A stretch of DNA of 53,131 nt, from assembly GCF_001027925.1 (NCBI RefSeq), contig NZ_LECT01000002.1, forward strand, positions 1 through 53,131, given 5' to 3'. Made by a program: the position numbers and the translations under genes. The first letter of the stretch is position 1. The number at the start of each line of letters is the position of its first letter. This stretch comes from Rhodopirellula islandica. Its GTDB lineage: Bacteria > Planctomycetota > Planctomycetia > Pirellulales > Pirellulaceae. A model generated the notes under the pieces. It made no database searches, was not told the DNA's origin, and worked only from the letters and a program-made list of their open reading frames with translations. Shown here one piece after another: positions 35,340 through 44,748 of the stretch.

Positions 35340-36551
35340 CTAAATCTCCAGGTCATCGTCTGTGATTGATTCCAGGCGATGCTTCCGGCGGTAGTGCCCG
35401 GGAGGAACCCCTGTCAGTTTCTTGAAGAACTTCGCCATGTGTTCGTCATAGTTGAACCCGGTGAGCCTGGCGATCTTCTTCAGTGGCTGTGAGGTGGTCT
35501 CGAGCAACTCTTTGATTCTCGCCAGTCGGATCGATGCAATCAGATCCGAGGGCGATTGATCGAGATAGGTTCGCATTCGCCGTTCGAGGGAACGTCTGGA
35601 CATTGGCACCGCATCCGCCACATCCTGCACCGAAACCCCGCGACAAGCGTTTTCACGAATGAAGCGGTAGGCCTTGGTGAATTCAGCGTCATCCACCGGG
35701 ATCGAATCGGTTGAACCACGCACGACAATTCTCCGAGCGGGAACCAAGGTGATGTCGGCCAGAACGGCTTCGCCAGCCATCATGGTGTTCAGCATCGCCG
35801 CTGCCTCGTAGCCGATTTGATGCGTATTGGGTTCAACGCTTGTCAGCGGTGGAGAACACAAGGGACAGATCACGTCATCGTTGTCGACACCGACCACAGC
35901 AATCTCATCGGGGACATGAATTTGGCAGGCGTGGCAGGCATTCAACAACTGTTGCGCTCGAACGTCGTTGCAGGCCAAGACGCCGATGGGCTTTTTAAGA
36001 GATTTCAGCCAACGCACCAGACCTTGCTCGTCGAGCATTCCGCTTTGCTCCGCATCGAAGGTGGTTGCGTGAACTGGCCCCGGTGACTCGTAGGCAACCA
36101 CATCGTGCCCCAAGGAACGCACATACTTCCGCATCTCGGAAAGCCGACGATCGGAATAGTTCGCTCCGCCAAAACCGCAGAATCCAAACTGCGAGTAGCC
36201 ACGATCTCGCAGATGATCGACGGCAAGCCTCACCACCGAAACAGGGTCGGTATCAAAGCCGGGGAACTTCCCCGCAGATCGCCAGCAACGCAGATCGATG
36301 ACGGGAATTCCCAAGTCCTCGATGGCATGAACCATCTTCGGAGTCTCAGCTCGAACGAGCACGCCGTCCCCGTGCCACCTGGAAAGCCAAGAGGGTGGAT
36401 CCGCATTGATTGCCATTTCTTGGTGCCGGAGAGACCAGTCCTCCTGCTCCTGTGCATAGGCAGCAATCCCCCGCAGAAGCCCTCGGCCATAGGCTCGAGA
36501 TGACTCAACGAGCAGTGCAACAAGCTTGGTATCCGTTGGACCTGTCGCCAT
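35340..36551 (-). CDS. XylR-like AraC-family transcriptional regulator with sugar-binding domain
   Basis: A 403-residue regulator. Residues about 8-280 form a LacI/periplasmic-binding-type effector domain (VALLVESSRAYGRGLLRGIAAYAQ; IAVVGVDNDDVICPL). Residues about 290-395 form an AraC DNA-binding domain with two helix-turn-helix motifs (VSVQDVADAVPMSRRSLERRM and IARLTGFNYDEHMAKFFKK). This is the arrangement of E. coli XylR, but planctomycetes carry many such proteins beside sulfatase and glycan genes, and no xylose genes are here. It likely senses a sugar product and activates the divergent sulfatase cluster. A good sigma-70-type promoter lies upstream at 36623-36651. Confidence 0.88.
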   Translation of the reverse strand: MATGPTDTKLVALLVESSRAYGRGLLRGIAAYAQEQEDWSLRHQEMAINADPPSWLSRWHGDGVLVRAETPKMVHAIEDLGIPVIDLRCWRSAGKFPGFDTDPVSVVRLAVDHLRDRGYSQFGFCGFGGANYSDRRLSEMRKYVRSLGHDVVAYESPGPVHATTFDAEQSGMLDEQGLVRWLKSLKKPIGVLACNDVRAQQLLNACHACQIHVPDEIAVVGVDNDDVICPLCSPPLTSVEPNTHQIGYEAAAMLNTMMAGEAVLADITLVPARRIVVRGSTDSIPVDDAEFTKAYRFIRENACRGVSVQDVADAVPMSRRSLERRMRTYLDQSPSDLIASIRLARIKELLETTSQPLKKIARLTGFNYDEHMAKFFKKLTGVPPGHYRRKHRLESITDDDLEI

Positions 36552-36622
36552 GGGTGTCGCACTTGTTCCAGTGAAAGACGCAAAGTGAATGGTGCATCCA
36601 CCTCAAACGCGGATATCCCGGC

Positions 36623-36651
36623 ACTATACTGCTTGAACGGAACTGTCGCAA
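36623..36651 (-). promoter_or_regulatory. Putative sigma-70-type promoter of the XylR-like regulator
   Basis: On the minus strand TTGCGA (36651-36646) and TATAGT (36628-36623) are 17 bp apart. The -10 box ends about 71 bp upstream of the regulator start codon. It is in the 127-bp divergent region shared with the first sulfatase gene. Confidence 0.45.
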
Positions 36652-36678
36652 ACAATCAGTCGCCGCGGGATCGTTCCT

Positions 36679-38178
36679 GTGACCGAACCGCGAACACCAG
36701 CAATCACCCATCGCTCCATCGAGAATCTTTCCTTGTCAGCCCTTGCCAAACTCTTTCGATGCAACAGGTCACGCAGGATACGCAACCGGGTTGGACCATC
36801 GCCAATTGAAACACCCCTGCGGCTTGCCTCGTTTGCCTTCGGCTTGCTCACGCTCGGCAGCATCGCAGCCGTACGACTGGATGCCGCTGAGCAGCCGAAC
36901 ATCATCTTCATCTTCGCCGATGATTGGGGCTACGGGGACCTGGGCATACACGGCAGTTCCTTTTGTCAAACCCCGCACCTGGACCAGATGGCAAAGGAAG
37001 GAACGGACTTCGCGAACTTCACCGTGAACAGTCCGGTCTGTTCGCCCAGTCGCGTTGCTGTGATGACCGGACAGTTTCCGGCTCGGCACTGTGTGCACCA
37101 ACACTTTCAAAGTGTGAAAGCGCACATCAATCGCGGGATGCCCGATTGGGTCGATCCACAGGCTCCCATGCTTCCTCGAATGCTGAAGAACGCGGGTTAT
37201 CACACGGGCCACTTTGGAAAGTGGCACCTGGGCAGCGTTGCTGACTCGCCGACCGAAGACGCTTACGGCTACGACCGCTTCGCGACATTCAATGGCTCGA
37301 GAAAGAACGAAATCTCAAAGGGCGGACTGGCGTCGGTGGACCATGCCGAAGCATTCATCCGCGAGTTCAAAGACGCCCCCTTCTTCATCAACCTCTGGCT
37401 TCACGAAGCGCACACCCCACACTTGCCTCAGAAACCATTCCTTGAAAAGTTCCAGCACTTGAACGACGCCGAACAGGTTTATGCGTCCATCATCGCCGAA
37501 GCGGATGAGGGTGTCGGACGAATCCTCGCGTTGCTGAAGGAAGTCGGCCTTGATGACAAAACGCTTGTGGTTTTCTCCACCGACAACGGTCCGGAGCATT
37601 CCACCGATGAAAAAGATCACAAAGGCCAAGGACTGGGAAAGTACTATTCCGTCGGACAAACAGGTGGGCTCAAAGGTGAGAAGCGTTCATTGTTTGCAGG
37701 AGGAATCCGAGTCCCGTTCATCGTGCGTTGGCCCGGCGTGGTTCCTGCCGGAAAGACAGACAGGACCTCCGTTCTGACGGCAGTTGATCTGCTGCCAACC
37801 TTTTTGGATGCCGCAGGGGTGGCGTTGCCAGAGGGATACCAACCGGATGGTCAAAGCGTGCTCTCCGCTTGGAAGGGACAGTCGTTCGAAAGAACCCAAC
37901 CCATTTTCTGGGAATGGAGAGGGGGCGACTCACAAGAATACACCTGGCCGTCGATCGGCATTCGAGACGGCCAATGGAAGATGCTCGTCAACCAAGCGAA
38001 GAAGATGACGGAACTCTACGATCTGGAAAGTGACTGGGCCGAGCAACGCAATGTCGCGGCGGAGTATCCTGACGTCGTTGATCAGTTGTCCCAAAAACTC
38101 GACGCTTGGAAAAACACACTGCCCATCGCTCCCAGCGAAAACAGCCTGTCGAAGGCGCGAAAGAAGTTCCAAAAGTGA
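36679..38178 (+). CDS. Secreted sulfatase, first gene of the glycan locus
   Basis: A 499-residue family S1 (formylglycine-dependent) sulfatase that hydrolyses sulfate esters. After a hydrophobic segment (about 46-64) comes the metal site FIFADDWGYGDLG. The formylglycine motif CSPSR follows, with Cys121. The HFGKWHLG segment and VFSTDNGPE metal-binding motif are also present. No ATG fits the signal peptide; the frame opens with GTG 36679, and its long Arg-rich n-region may indicate Tat export or a later non-ATG start. The stop is five bases before the beta-helix gene, so the two are co-transcribed. The substrate is not readable from sequence. Confidence 0.9.
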   Translation: MTEPRTPAITHRSIENLSLSALAKLFRCNRSRRIRNRVGPSPIETPLRLASFAFGLLTLGSIAAVRLDAAEQPNIIFIFADDWGYGDLGIHGSSFCQTPHLDQMAKEGTDFANFTVNSPVCSPSRVAVMTGQFPARHCVHQHFQSVKAHINRGMPDWVDPQAPMLPRMLKNAGYHTGHFGKWHLGSVADSPTEDAYGYDRFATFNGSRKNEISKGGLASVDHAEAFIREFKDAPFFINLWLHEAHTPHLPQKPFLEKFQHLNDAEQVYASIIAEADEGVGRILALLKEVGLDDKTLVVFSTDNGPEHSTDEKDHKGQGLGKYYSVGQTGGLKGEKRSLFAGGIRVPFIVRWPGVVPAGKTDRTSVLTAVDLLPTFLDAAGVALPEGYQPDGQSVLSAWKGQSFERTQPIFWEWRGGDSQEYTWPSIGIRDGQWKMLVNQAKKMTELYDLESDWAEQRNVAAEYPDVVDQLSQKLDAWKNTLPIAPSENSLSKARKKFQK

Positions 38179-38183
38179 ATCAC

Positions 38184-40376
38184 ATGACAAAGCTGAGTTC
38201 TTTCCAACCCTGCATCCTGATTTTGTTGACGCTTTCGATGGCAGCCGGCAATGGCTCTGCCGCCGAACCTACGGCCGACTTCTATGTGTCGCCCGAAGGT
38301 CGTGACAACTGGTCCGGCACGCTCGCGGAGCCAAACGACTCCCAAACCGATGGCCCATTCGCCACGCTTCCACGAGCTCGTGACGCAATCCGCACCTCAG
38401 GCAGCAACCCTGCAGGCGATGCCTTGGTTCTGATTCGCGGCGGCACGTACCGCCTGACCGAAACCGTCGTCTTTGGGCTTCAGGATTCAGGGACCCCCAA
38501 TCGCAAAGTCACCTACGCGGCTTGCCCAGGCGAAACGCCGGTGTTCAGTGCCGGCCAAGCAATCACGGGTTGGCAACCAGTCACGACGCCCCCGCCCGGT
38601 CTGCCAGAAAAAGCCCTTGGCAAGGTGCAGGTGGCGGATGTCTCCGCCCGGTTCCACACACTCTTCGATGCAGAGGGCATGCTCCCGAGAGCCCGATCTC
38701 AAGGGTTCATTCCGTTGAAGGGCGGCAGTCGCAACGAGCTGCATTTTCCAGCGGGTCGCCTGAAGAACTGGACCAATGTCGAAGACATCGAGATCGTTGT
38801 TCGTCCGCATCATGCATGGATTGTGAACATCCTGCCGCTGGAATCCGTGAACGAGAAGAAGCAGATCGCCCGAACGTCGATCGACGCGACCTATGCGATG
38901 AACCCGCTTCATTTCCTCAAAACAACCCACTCGTGCTGGGTAGAAAATACCCTGGAGGAACTCGACGAGCCAGGCGAATGGGCTCTCAACACCCAAACTG
39001 GCAAACTTTATCTTTGGCCGCGAAATGACTCGCCAATTTTGGCCCCACGGCTGAAGGAACTGATCCGCATCGAAGGCAAGATTGACAAAGAAGGCCCGCG
39101 AGACATTCCAGTGACGAACCTTTGCTTGCGCGGCCTGACTTTCATGCACGGCGAAAGCGATCGAATCGCCAGTGACGACGCGGGACTGCAGCACGACTGG
39201 GACATGCACGACAAAGCCAATGCGCTGGTCCGGTTGCGAGGAACCGAGCACTGCAAAATCGAGCAGTGCCACTTTGCCCACAGTGGAGGCACTGCCATCC
39301 GTGTCGATTTACACGGCCAACACAACACGATTGCTGGCAACGTGATCGAGCACATGGGCGGTGCCGGCATTCTGTTGTGCGGTTACGGTCCCGGCACCAA
39401 AGATGTCAATCGCGAAAACCTGGTCTTCAACAACTACATTCATCACACCGGTCGAATCCATTCGCACTCGCCCGGGATCATGCTTTGGCAAAGCGGTGAG
39501 AATCGTGTCGCGAACAACCTGGTCCACAACACCCCCTACACCGGGATCATCCTCTCCGGTTGCATGACGGACTTCTTCCGACGCCAAGGCAGAGAACTCG
39601 GACGGACCATCCGTCGGCATGAAATCGCATCCCTGCCGAAGCAACCCAAACTGCAGGACGTGCTTCCCTACCTGCACACGCACGACAACACCATTGAACT
39701 CAACGAGATTCATCACGCGATGGAGATGCTCGGCGACGGCAACGCCATCTACATTCGCGGGGCAGGTTCAGAAAACGTGATCCGCCGCAACTTCGTTCAT
39801 CACCTCGTTGCCCCGATGATCATGCAAGCTGCCATTCGCACCGACGGCGGGCAACGCGACACGCTGATCGCAGAGAACCTGATCTACAAGTGCACCTCGC
39901 AGGGCATCCTGATGAAGTTGAACACACGTGTTGAAAACAACATCGTGGCCGACATCATCGCTCCACCTCGAGGTTACTACCTCTCGGTTCGTGAAGGCCC
40001 ACTCACAGGGGCAACGATCCAGCGAAACATTTTCTACTCGTCCTCGGAGACTTGCACGTTCATTGATGAACTGCCACCTGGCAAAGGCCGAACGAGCGAG
40101 GATCGGCGAGGCAGGGCTTTGGCTCGTTCCAAAGACGCGGACACCGATCACAACATCTACTACTGCGTCAGCGACCCTGCCCTGGGCGAGCAAATGTTGG
40201 ACAAGCAAAGGCAAGACGGTGTCGACGCGCAGAGCCTGGCCGTTGATCCGTTGTTTGTTGATCCCGCCAACGGCGACTTCCGACTGAGTCCCGATTCCCC
40301 GGCACTGCGTCTTGGCTTCGTGCCTTGGGACGTTTCAAAGGCCGGACTTGTAGATAAAGAAACCGTTCCTCAATGA
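38184..40376 (+). CDS. Secreted right-handed parallel beta-helix protein
   Basis: A 730-residue protein. The signal peptide (about 1-29) ends at GSAAEPT. The mature start DFYVSPEGRDNWSGT followed by GPFATLPRARDAIR is characteristic of parallel beta-helix carbohydrate-active proteins. Residues about 290-650 contain successive coils with NTI/ENN-type turns (HNTIAGNVIEHMGGAGI, NRVANNLVHNTPYTGI, NNIVADII). Such folds include polysaccharide lyases and glycoside hydrolases, for example carrageenases and GH110/GH120-like enzymes. I cannot assign catalysis. It sits inside the sulfatase operon, so binding or cleaving a sulfated glycan is likely. The ATG at 38184 is chosen since it opens the signal peptide. 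Confidence 0.85.
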   Translation: MTKLSSFQPCILILLTLSMAAGNGSAAEPTADFYVSPEGRDNWSGTLAEPNDSQTDGPFATLPRARDAIRTSGSNPAGDALVLIRGGTYRLTETVVFGLQDSGTPNRKVTYAACPGETPVFSAGQAITGWQPVTTPPPGLPEKALGKVQVADVSARFHTLFDAEGMLPRARSQGFIPLKGGSRNELHFPAGRLKNWTNVEDIEIVVRPHHAWIVNILPLESVNEKKQIARTSIDATYAMNPLHFLKTTHSCWVENTLEELDEPGEWALNTQTGKLYLWPRNDSPILAPRLKELIRIEGKIDKEGPRDIPVTNLCLRGLTFMHGESDRIASDDAGLQHDWDMHDKANALVRLRGTEHCKIEQCHFAHSGGTAIRVDLHGQHNTIAGNVIEHMGGAGILLCGYGPGTKDVNRENLVFNNYIHHTGRIHSHSPGIMLWQSGENRVANNLVHNTPYTGIILSGCMTDFFRRQGRELGRTIRRHEIASLPKQPKLQDVLPYLHTHDNTIELNEIHHAMEMLGDGNAIYIRGAGSENVIRRNFVHHLVAPMIMQAAIRTDGGQRDTLIAENLIYKCTSQGILMKLNTRVENNIVADIIAPPRGYYLSVREGPLTGATIQRNIFYSSSETCTFIDELPPGKGRTSEDRRGRALARSKDADTDHNIYYCVSDPALGEQMLDKQRQDGVDAQSLAVDPLFVDPANGDFRLSPDSPALRLGFVPWDVSKAGLVDKETVPQ

Positions 40377-40389
40377 ATCCTTCTTAGCG

Positions 40390-40441
40390 TAGCGGCGCCA
40401 ACCGCCCGGCACGTCACCGGAGGGCTCGCGCCCTGCCGCTA
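40390..40441. repeat. Core-only variant of the palindromic repeat, copy D
   Basis: TAGCGG at 40390 and CCGCTA ending at 40441 bound a 52-bp element with ACCGCCCGG and CCGGAGGGCTCGCGCCCT, which match the cores of copies A to C. The outer GTGAACAA arms are missing. It lies between the beta-helix and second sulfatase genes and may modulate read-through in the operon. Confidence 0.65.
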
Positions 40442-40512
40442 TCAATTGCTTCTCCGACATCAGCACCGAACGACCGTACATGCTCACACCAACCTCACCG
40501 AGAAACGCTTCG

Positions 40513-42045
40513 ATGATTCGCTTCCTAGCACTTCTTCTTGCGACCGCGATTGTTTGCGGAACGCTTTGTACTCCCGCGTCCGCTCAACAAGACGAACCAA
40601 AAGAAACCAACAACGCCGAAGCGTCCCCCAACATCGTCTTCCTGTTCGCGGACGACCAATCGACCTACTCCGTTGGCTGCTACGGGAACGAAGACGTCCT
40701 GACACCCAACATGGATCAACTCGCCCGTGACGGGGTGCTGTTCGACAAGCACTACAACACCACCGCAATCTGCATGGCTAGCCGGGCCAACGTGTTCACA
40801 GGAATGTACGAGTACAAAACCGGCTGCAATTTCGAACACGGCAACATGCACCAAGACGTGTGGGCCCAATCGTATCCCGTCCTCCTTCGCGAAGCGGGTT
40901 ACCTCACCGCCTTTGCCGGCAAGTTCGGATTGGTCGTGGATGGCAAAGGTTTGTGTGAAGACGACTTCGACTTCTGGGGCGGCGGGCCAGGCCAAACGAG
41001 CTATGCGACTGCACAGAACGAGTCGATGCGGAAGTATGCCAAGCAGTATCCCCACTCGACACTTTCTTACGCAGCCTTCGGGAAAGACGTCATTCGAGAA
41101 GCGGCGAAGCAAGACCAACCGTTCTGTTTGTCGATCAGTTTCAAAGCACCTCACAAGCCGGCGACCCCGGACCCACGGTTCAGTCACGTCTACGCAGGAA
41201 AACAGTTCACCAAACCATTGAACTTTGGACGGGAATACAGCGAGCACCTCGCACCACAAAGCAAACTCGGTCGGCAATTCCCACGCTTCACCGAGTGGGA
41301 CTATGACGATGACTACGACGGAGAAATGGCCAAGTACCATCAACAGGTTTATGCCATCGACGTCGCTCTCGGGATGATTCGCGACGAACTGAAAGCTCAA
41401 GGTGTGGCGGACAACACCGTTGTGATCTACACCAGCGACAACGGTTACATCTGCGGCTCACACGGCTACGGTTCCAAGGTGTTGCCGATGGAAGAATCGT
41501 CCCGCGTTCCGCTGATGGTCTACGACCCACGCAGTCCGCTCAATGGACAACAAGTCCGCTGCAAGCAATTGACCGGCAACATCGATTTCGCTCCCACCAT
41601 GCTGGAACTAGCCGGACTTCCAATCCCATCCAACATGGACGGCAAAAGCCTGTTGGGACTGCTGCAAGATCCAGAAGATGGTGGCCACGAACAAATGTCG
41701 TTCATCAACGTGTTCGGCCCGCTGCCCACTCACAGCCTGAGTTGCCTGACGAAGCAATACAGATACACGTACTGGTGGTACGGCGACGAGCGGATGGAAC
41801 CCTCCGAGGAATTGTTTGACACGCAAAACGACCCGTTGGAACTGGTCAACCTAGCCAACGAACCAGCAAGCGTGGACGTGCTGGAGACGATGCGAACCCG
41901 ATACGACCAAGAGCTCGCGAAGTGGAAATCGCAAGCGGTGGAGTACAACGACTACCAACGACATAGCACGCTGTTCGACCGAAACGTTTCGGTTCAGGAC
42001 AAGCAACCGTTCATGAGCAAAAAGGCCAAACGAAAGAAGAAATGA
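40513..42045 (+). CDS. Secreted sulfatase with CMASR formylglycine motif
   Basis: A 510-residue S1 sulfatase. The signal peptide (about 1-24) ends at ASAQQDE. The metal site is [17 protein letters not shown]. The formylglycine motif is CMASR (Cys87), with Ala where Pro is usual; C-x-[PA]-S-R is accepted by formylglycine-generating systems in many marine sulfatases, so activity is probable. Further motifs are [17 protein letters not shown] and the [13 protein letters not shown] metal-binding segment. The C-terminus is Lys-rich (KKAKRKKK). The ATG at 40513 opens the signal peptide. It is the third gene of the co-directional cluster, 54 bp before the EF-hand hydrolase. Confidence 0.9.
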   Translation: MIRFLALLLATAIVCGTLCTPASAQQDEPKETNNAEASPNIVFLFADDQSTYSVGCYGNEDVLTPNMDQLARDGVLFDKHYNTTAICMASRANVFTGMYEYKTGCNFEHGNMHQDVWAQSYPVLLREAGYLTAFAGKFGLVVDGKGLCEDDFDFWGGGPGQTSYATAQNESMRKYAKQYPHSTLSYAAFGKDVIREAAKQDQPFCLSISFKAPHKPATPDPRFSHVYAGKQFTKPLNFGREYSEHLAPQSKLGRQFPRFTEWDYDDDYDGEMAKYHQQVYAIDVALGMIRDELKAQGVADNTVVIYTSDNGYICGSHGYGSKVLPMEESSRVPLMVYDPRSPLNGQQVRCKQLTGNIDFAPTMLELAGLPIPSNMDGKSLLGLLQDPEDGGHEQMSFINVFGPLPTHSLSCLTKQYRYTYWWYGDERMEPSEELFDTQNDPLELVNLANEPASVDVLETMRTRYDQELAKWKSQAVEYNDYQRHSTLFDRNVSVQDKQPFMSKKAKRKKK

Positions 42046-42099
42046 AACGACGGTCGTAAACAACGCACCCATGTCATCTCACCCCGGAGACGCCCCACC

Positions 42100-43254
42100 G
42101 TGATCCGCCTTCCTATTCCAGGAACCATCCTGCTCGTTGCCAGCCATTGGTTCCTTTTGCCATCCCTGGCCGATGCCGCTCCTCCCGCCCGAACAGCGGC
42201 TGCCACGCGGCTGATGCAAAAGTTTGACAAGAACGAAAACGGAACCTGGGAACAGAGCGAAAATTCGCGTGCCTGGAATCGCTATCGAAAACTCGATTCC
42301 AATCTGGACAAGAAACTTTCGATCGACGAACTGAGCCAAGAACAGACGGCGTCTCTGGACACCGGAGGAGAACGCAAACTCGATCTCGTTTACAAAACGG
42401 TCGGGCAAAAGGATCTCTTGCTGGACCTTTACTACCCCGCCAAAGGGAACTCCAGTGAACTGCAAACCGACGAACGGCCTGCCGATGAACCTTGCCCCGT
42501 GATCGTGTACACGCATGGAGGTGGATGGGCGGCTGGCAGCAAACAGGGCGCCGCCAAGGGTTCGTTCAAAACCGTGTTTGGCCAACTGCTCGATCACGGA
42601 TTCGCAGTGGCGTCGGTGAACTATCGGCTGTGCAAGCCAAACAGTGGCGTCACGATGCGAGACTGCGTGATCGACTCCAAAGACGCGGTGCGTTATTTGG
42701 CCAAGAACGGCGAAACGCTTCGCTTGGATGCCACCAAGTTCTTCGTCATGGGCGATTCCGCGGGCGGGCAGATCGCACAAATGCTGTTGCTGACCTCGCC
42801 AGAAACGCTTCCAGGAGACGAAGAGTTGGCGGCAACGCCCTACACCATGCTGGCAGGTGTTTCCTGGTACGGGCCCTGCGACTTTGAGCAGACCAGTTTG
42901 TTCAATCACGACGACCGAGCGGACTTCCGCGATCGATTCGGACCTCGCATTCTGGGTTCGAACCCATCGGCGGCAAACAAACTGCAACTCTACCGTGAGA
43001 TGAGTCCGGTCAACTACCTGAGTTCAGACAGCCGGCCGCTGCTGATGATCCAGGGCGACAAAGACACGACCATCCCGGTCAAGCATGCCCACCACATGAA
43101 GCAGAAAGCGGACGCGGTCGAAGCACCGGTGGAAGTCATGATCATTCAAAACGCAGGGCACAACTGGCGAAAGGTCGACGCGGACATCGAACCCTCTCGC
43201 GAAGCCATCATCGAGCACACCGTGCAGTTCTTCCTCGAACACCTGCCGTCGTGA
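42100..43254 (+). CDS. Secreted EF-hand/alpha-beta hydrolase fusion (esterase-like)
   Basis: A 384-residue protein starting at GTG 42100, with CCGGAGA eight bases upstream; the nearby ATG at 42071 is out of frame. The signal peptide (about 1-27) ends at LADAAPP. Two EF-hand loops follow: D43-x-N45-x-N47-G with E54, and D66-x-N68-x-D70 with E77. These have canonical calcium ligands. The rest is an esterase/lipase domain of the hormone-sensitive lipase or BD-FAE type, with the oxyanion motif HGGGW (139-143), nucleophile Ser220 in GDSAGG, and late acid and base in [10 protein letters not shown] and NAGHNW. It probably removes acyl groups from glycans, with calcium stabilising it. Confidence 0.85.
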   Translation: MIRLPIPGTILLVASHWFLLPSLADAAPPARTAAATRLMQKFDKNENGTWEQSENSRAWNRYRKLDSNLDKKLSIDELSQEQTASLDTGGERKLDLVYKTVGQKDLLLDLYYPAKGNSSELQTDERPADEPCPVIVYTHGGGWAAGSKQGAAKGSFKTVFGQLLDHGFAVASVNYRLCKPNSGVTMRDCVIDSKDAVRYLAKNGETLRLDATKFFVMGDSAGGQIAQMLLLTSPETLPGDEELAATPYTMLAGVSWYGPCDFEQTSLFNHDDRADFRDRFGPRILGSNPSAANKLQLYREMSPVNYLSSDSRPLLMIQGDKDTTIPVKHAHHMKQKADAVEAPVEVMIIQNAGHNWRKVDADIEPSREAIIEHTVQFFLEHLPS

Positions 43255-43335
43255 AGTGATCGGTAAATCCCACGCAAGCCAACACGCCCTCTTGAACTCT
43301 TGATGTCCCGTCCCCTTCTCCCATCGAATGCCCCC

Positions 43336-44700
43336 ATGATTCGAACTGCACTGATGCTTCCGACGATGCTGCTCGCGGCGCTCGCCGGATCGCCGTCCAT
43401 CGAAGCTGCCGAGCCCAACATCGTGGTCTTTGTCGCTGACGACATGGGCTGGGGCGACTCCGCCACCTACGGCCACGAACTGATTCAAACGCCCAATCTC
43501 GATCGTCTGGCGTCTCAAGGCGTGAAGTTCACGCAGTGCTATTCTGCGTGCGGAGTCTGCTCGCCATCCCGGTCCGCGATTTTGACTGGACGGACGCCTT
43601 ATCGAAACGGCGTTTATCGGCACTTGTCAGGCAATCATGAAGCCCACCTGCGTGCCAGCGAGATCACCTTCCCGGAGCGATTGAAAGAGGTTGGTTACGA
43701 AACATGCCACGTCGGAAAATGGCACTTGCTCTCGAGGCAGCAATTCAACAATCCTGAATTCCCGCATCCCGGCGATCATGGATTCGATCATTGGATGTGC
43801 ACGCAAAACAACGCCAGCCCCAGCCACAAGAACCCCGACAACTTCGTTCGCAACGGCGAACCAGTCGGCAAGCTCGAAGGGTACTCAGCCCAGTTGGTTG
43901 CCACCGAAGCAGCACGCTGGCTGAAAGAGATTCACGATCCTGCCAAACCATTCGCCATGACGGTGTGGGTGCACGAACCCCATTCGCCCATCGCAACCGA
44001 TTCGCGGTTTCAGGACTTGTACAAGGGACACGAAAACAGCAAGTACATGGGGAACATCACCCAGATGGATCACGCCTTGGGAATGGTGATGGACGCACTC
44101 GACGCACAAGGTGTGAGCGACAACACGCTGCTGTTCTTCACTTCCGACAATGGGCCCGTCCCTGCGTTTGGCGGATCGTCGGGCGGACTGCGAGGCAACA
44201 AACGCAGCGACCACGAAGGAGGCATCCGAGTCCCCGGTGTTGTTCGTTGGCCGGGACACATCCCACCAGGAACCGTCAGTGACGTCCCGGTGGTCGGCAC
44301 GGACATCTTCGCCACGGTGTTGGACATCACCGGCATCCCACTGCCCGACGACCGCACGATTGACGGTGTCAGCATGCTGCCCGCCTTCGACGGCACCCCG
44401 GTTGAAAGGAAGATCCCGCTGTTCTGGCGAACTCATGTTTCACCGCCCGGTGACCGCGTGGCACTTCGCATCGGTGACTGGAAATTGGTCGGCGACGAGA
44501 CACTGACGAAGTTCCAACTCTACGAAATTCAAAAGGACTGGAAGGAAGAACACGACTTGGCCGCCGCCATGCCAGAGAAAACGGCAGCAATGAAAGACGA
44601 ACTGATGAAGGTCTGGCGGGGAATTGAATCCGAAGGCCCTGACCAGTGGTGGAAGAACGAACGACAGAAACCGGCGCGAGGTGGAACAGTCAACTACTGA
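43336..44700 (+). CDS. Secreted sulfatase
   Basis: A 454-residue S1 sulfatase if started at ATG 43336, which opens a standard signal peptide (about 1-25, ending SIEAAEPN). An in-frame ATG at 43303 would add 11 residues. The metal site is VFVADDMGWGDSATYG and the formylglycine motif CSPSR has Cys75. HVGKWHL, EPHSPIATD and FFTSDNGPVPAFGG supply further active-site ligands. The C-terminal part has the GDWKLVGDE and DWKEEHDLA segments seen in sulfatases close to arylsulfatase A/GALNS-type families. It lies 48 bp upstream of an alpha/beta hydrolase gene. The substrate is unknown. Confidence 0.92.
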   Translation: MIRTALMLPTMLLAALAGSPSIEAAEPNIVVFVADDMGWGDSATYGHELIQTPNLDRLASQGVKFTQCYSACGVCSPSRSAILTGRTPYRNGVYRHLSGNHEAHLRASEITFPERLKEVGYETCHVGKWHLLSRQQFNNPEFPHPGDHGFDHWMCTQNNASPSHKNPDNFVRNGEPVGKLEGYSAQLVATEAARWLKEIHDPAKPFAMTVWVHEPHSPIATDSRFQDLYKGHENSKYMGNITQMDHALGMVMDALDAQGVSDNTLLFFTSDNGPVPAFGGSSGGLRGNKRSDHEGGIRVPGVVRWPGHIPPGTVSDVPVVGTDIFATVLDITGIPLPDDRTIDGVSMLPAFDGTPVERKIPLFWRTHVSPPGDRVALRIGDWKLVGDETLTKFQLYEIQKDWKEEHDLAAAMPEKTAAMKDELMKVWRGIESEGPDQWWKNERQKPARGGTVNY

Positions 44701-44748
44701 ATCATTCGAACCACTTCTGCCCGTTAACACACAAGAACAAACATCCCC

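Noticed and set aside
35340..36551. Xylose regulon control by the XylR-like protein
   Set aside because: No xylose isomerase, kinase or transporter is nearby; the divergent neighbours are sulfatases and esterases.
42950..42985. tRNA-like GGTTCGAACCC segment
   Set aside because: It is inside the EF-hand hydrolase gene in a conserved coding stretch, and no acceptor or anticodon stems flank it.
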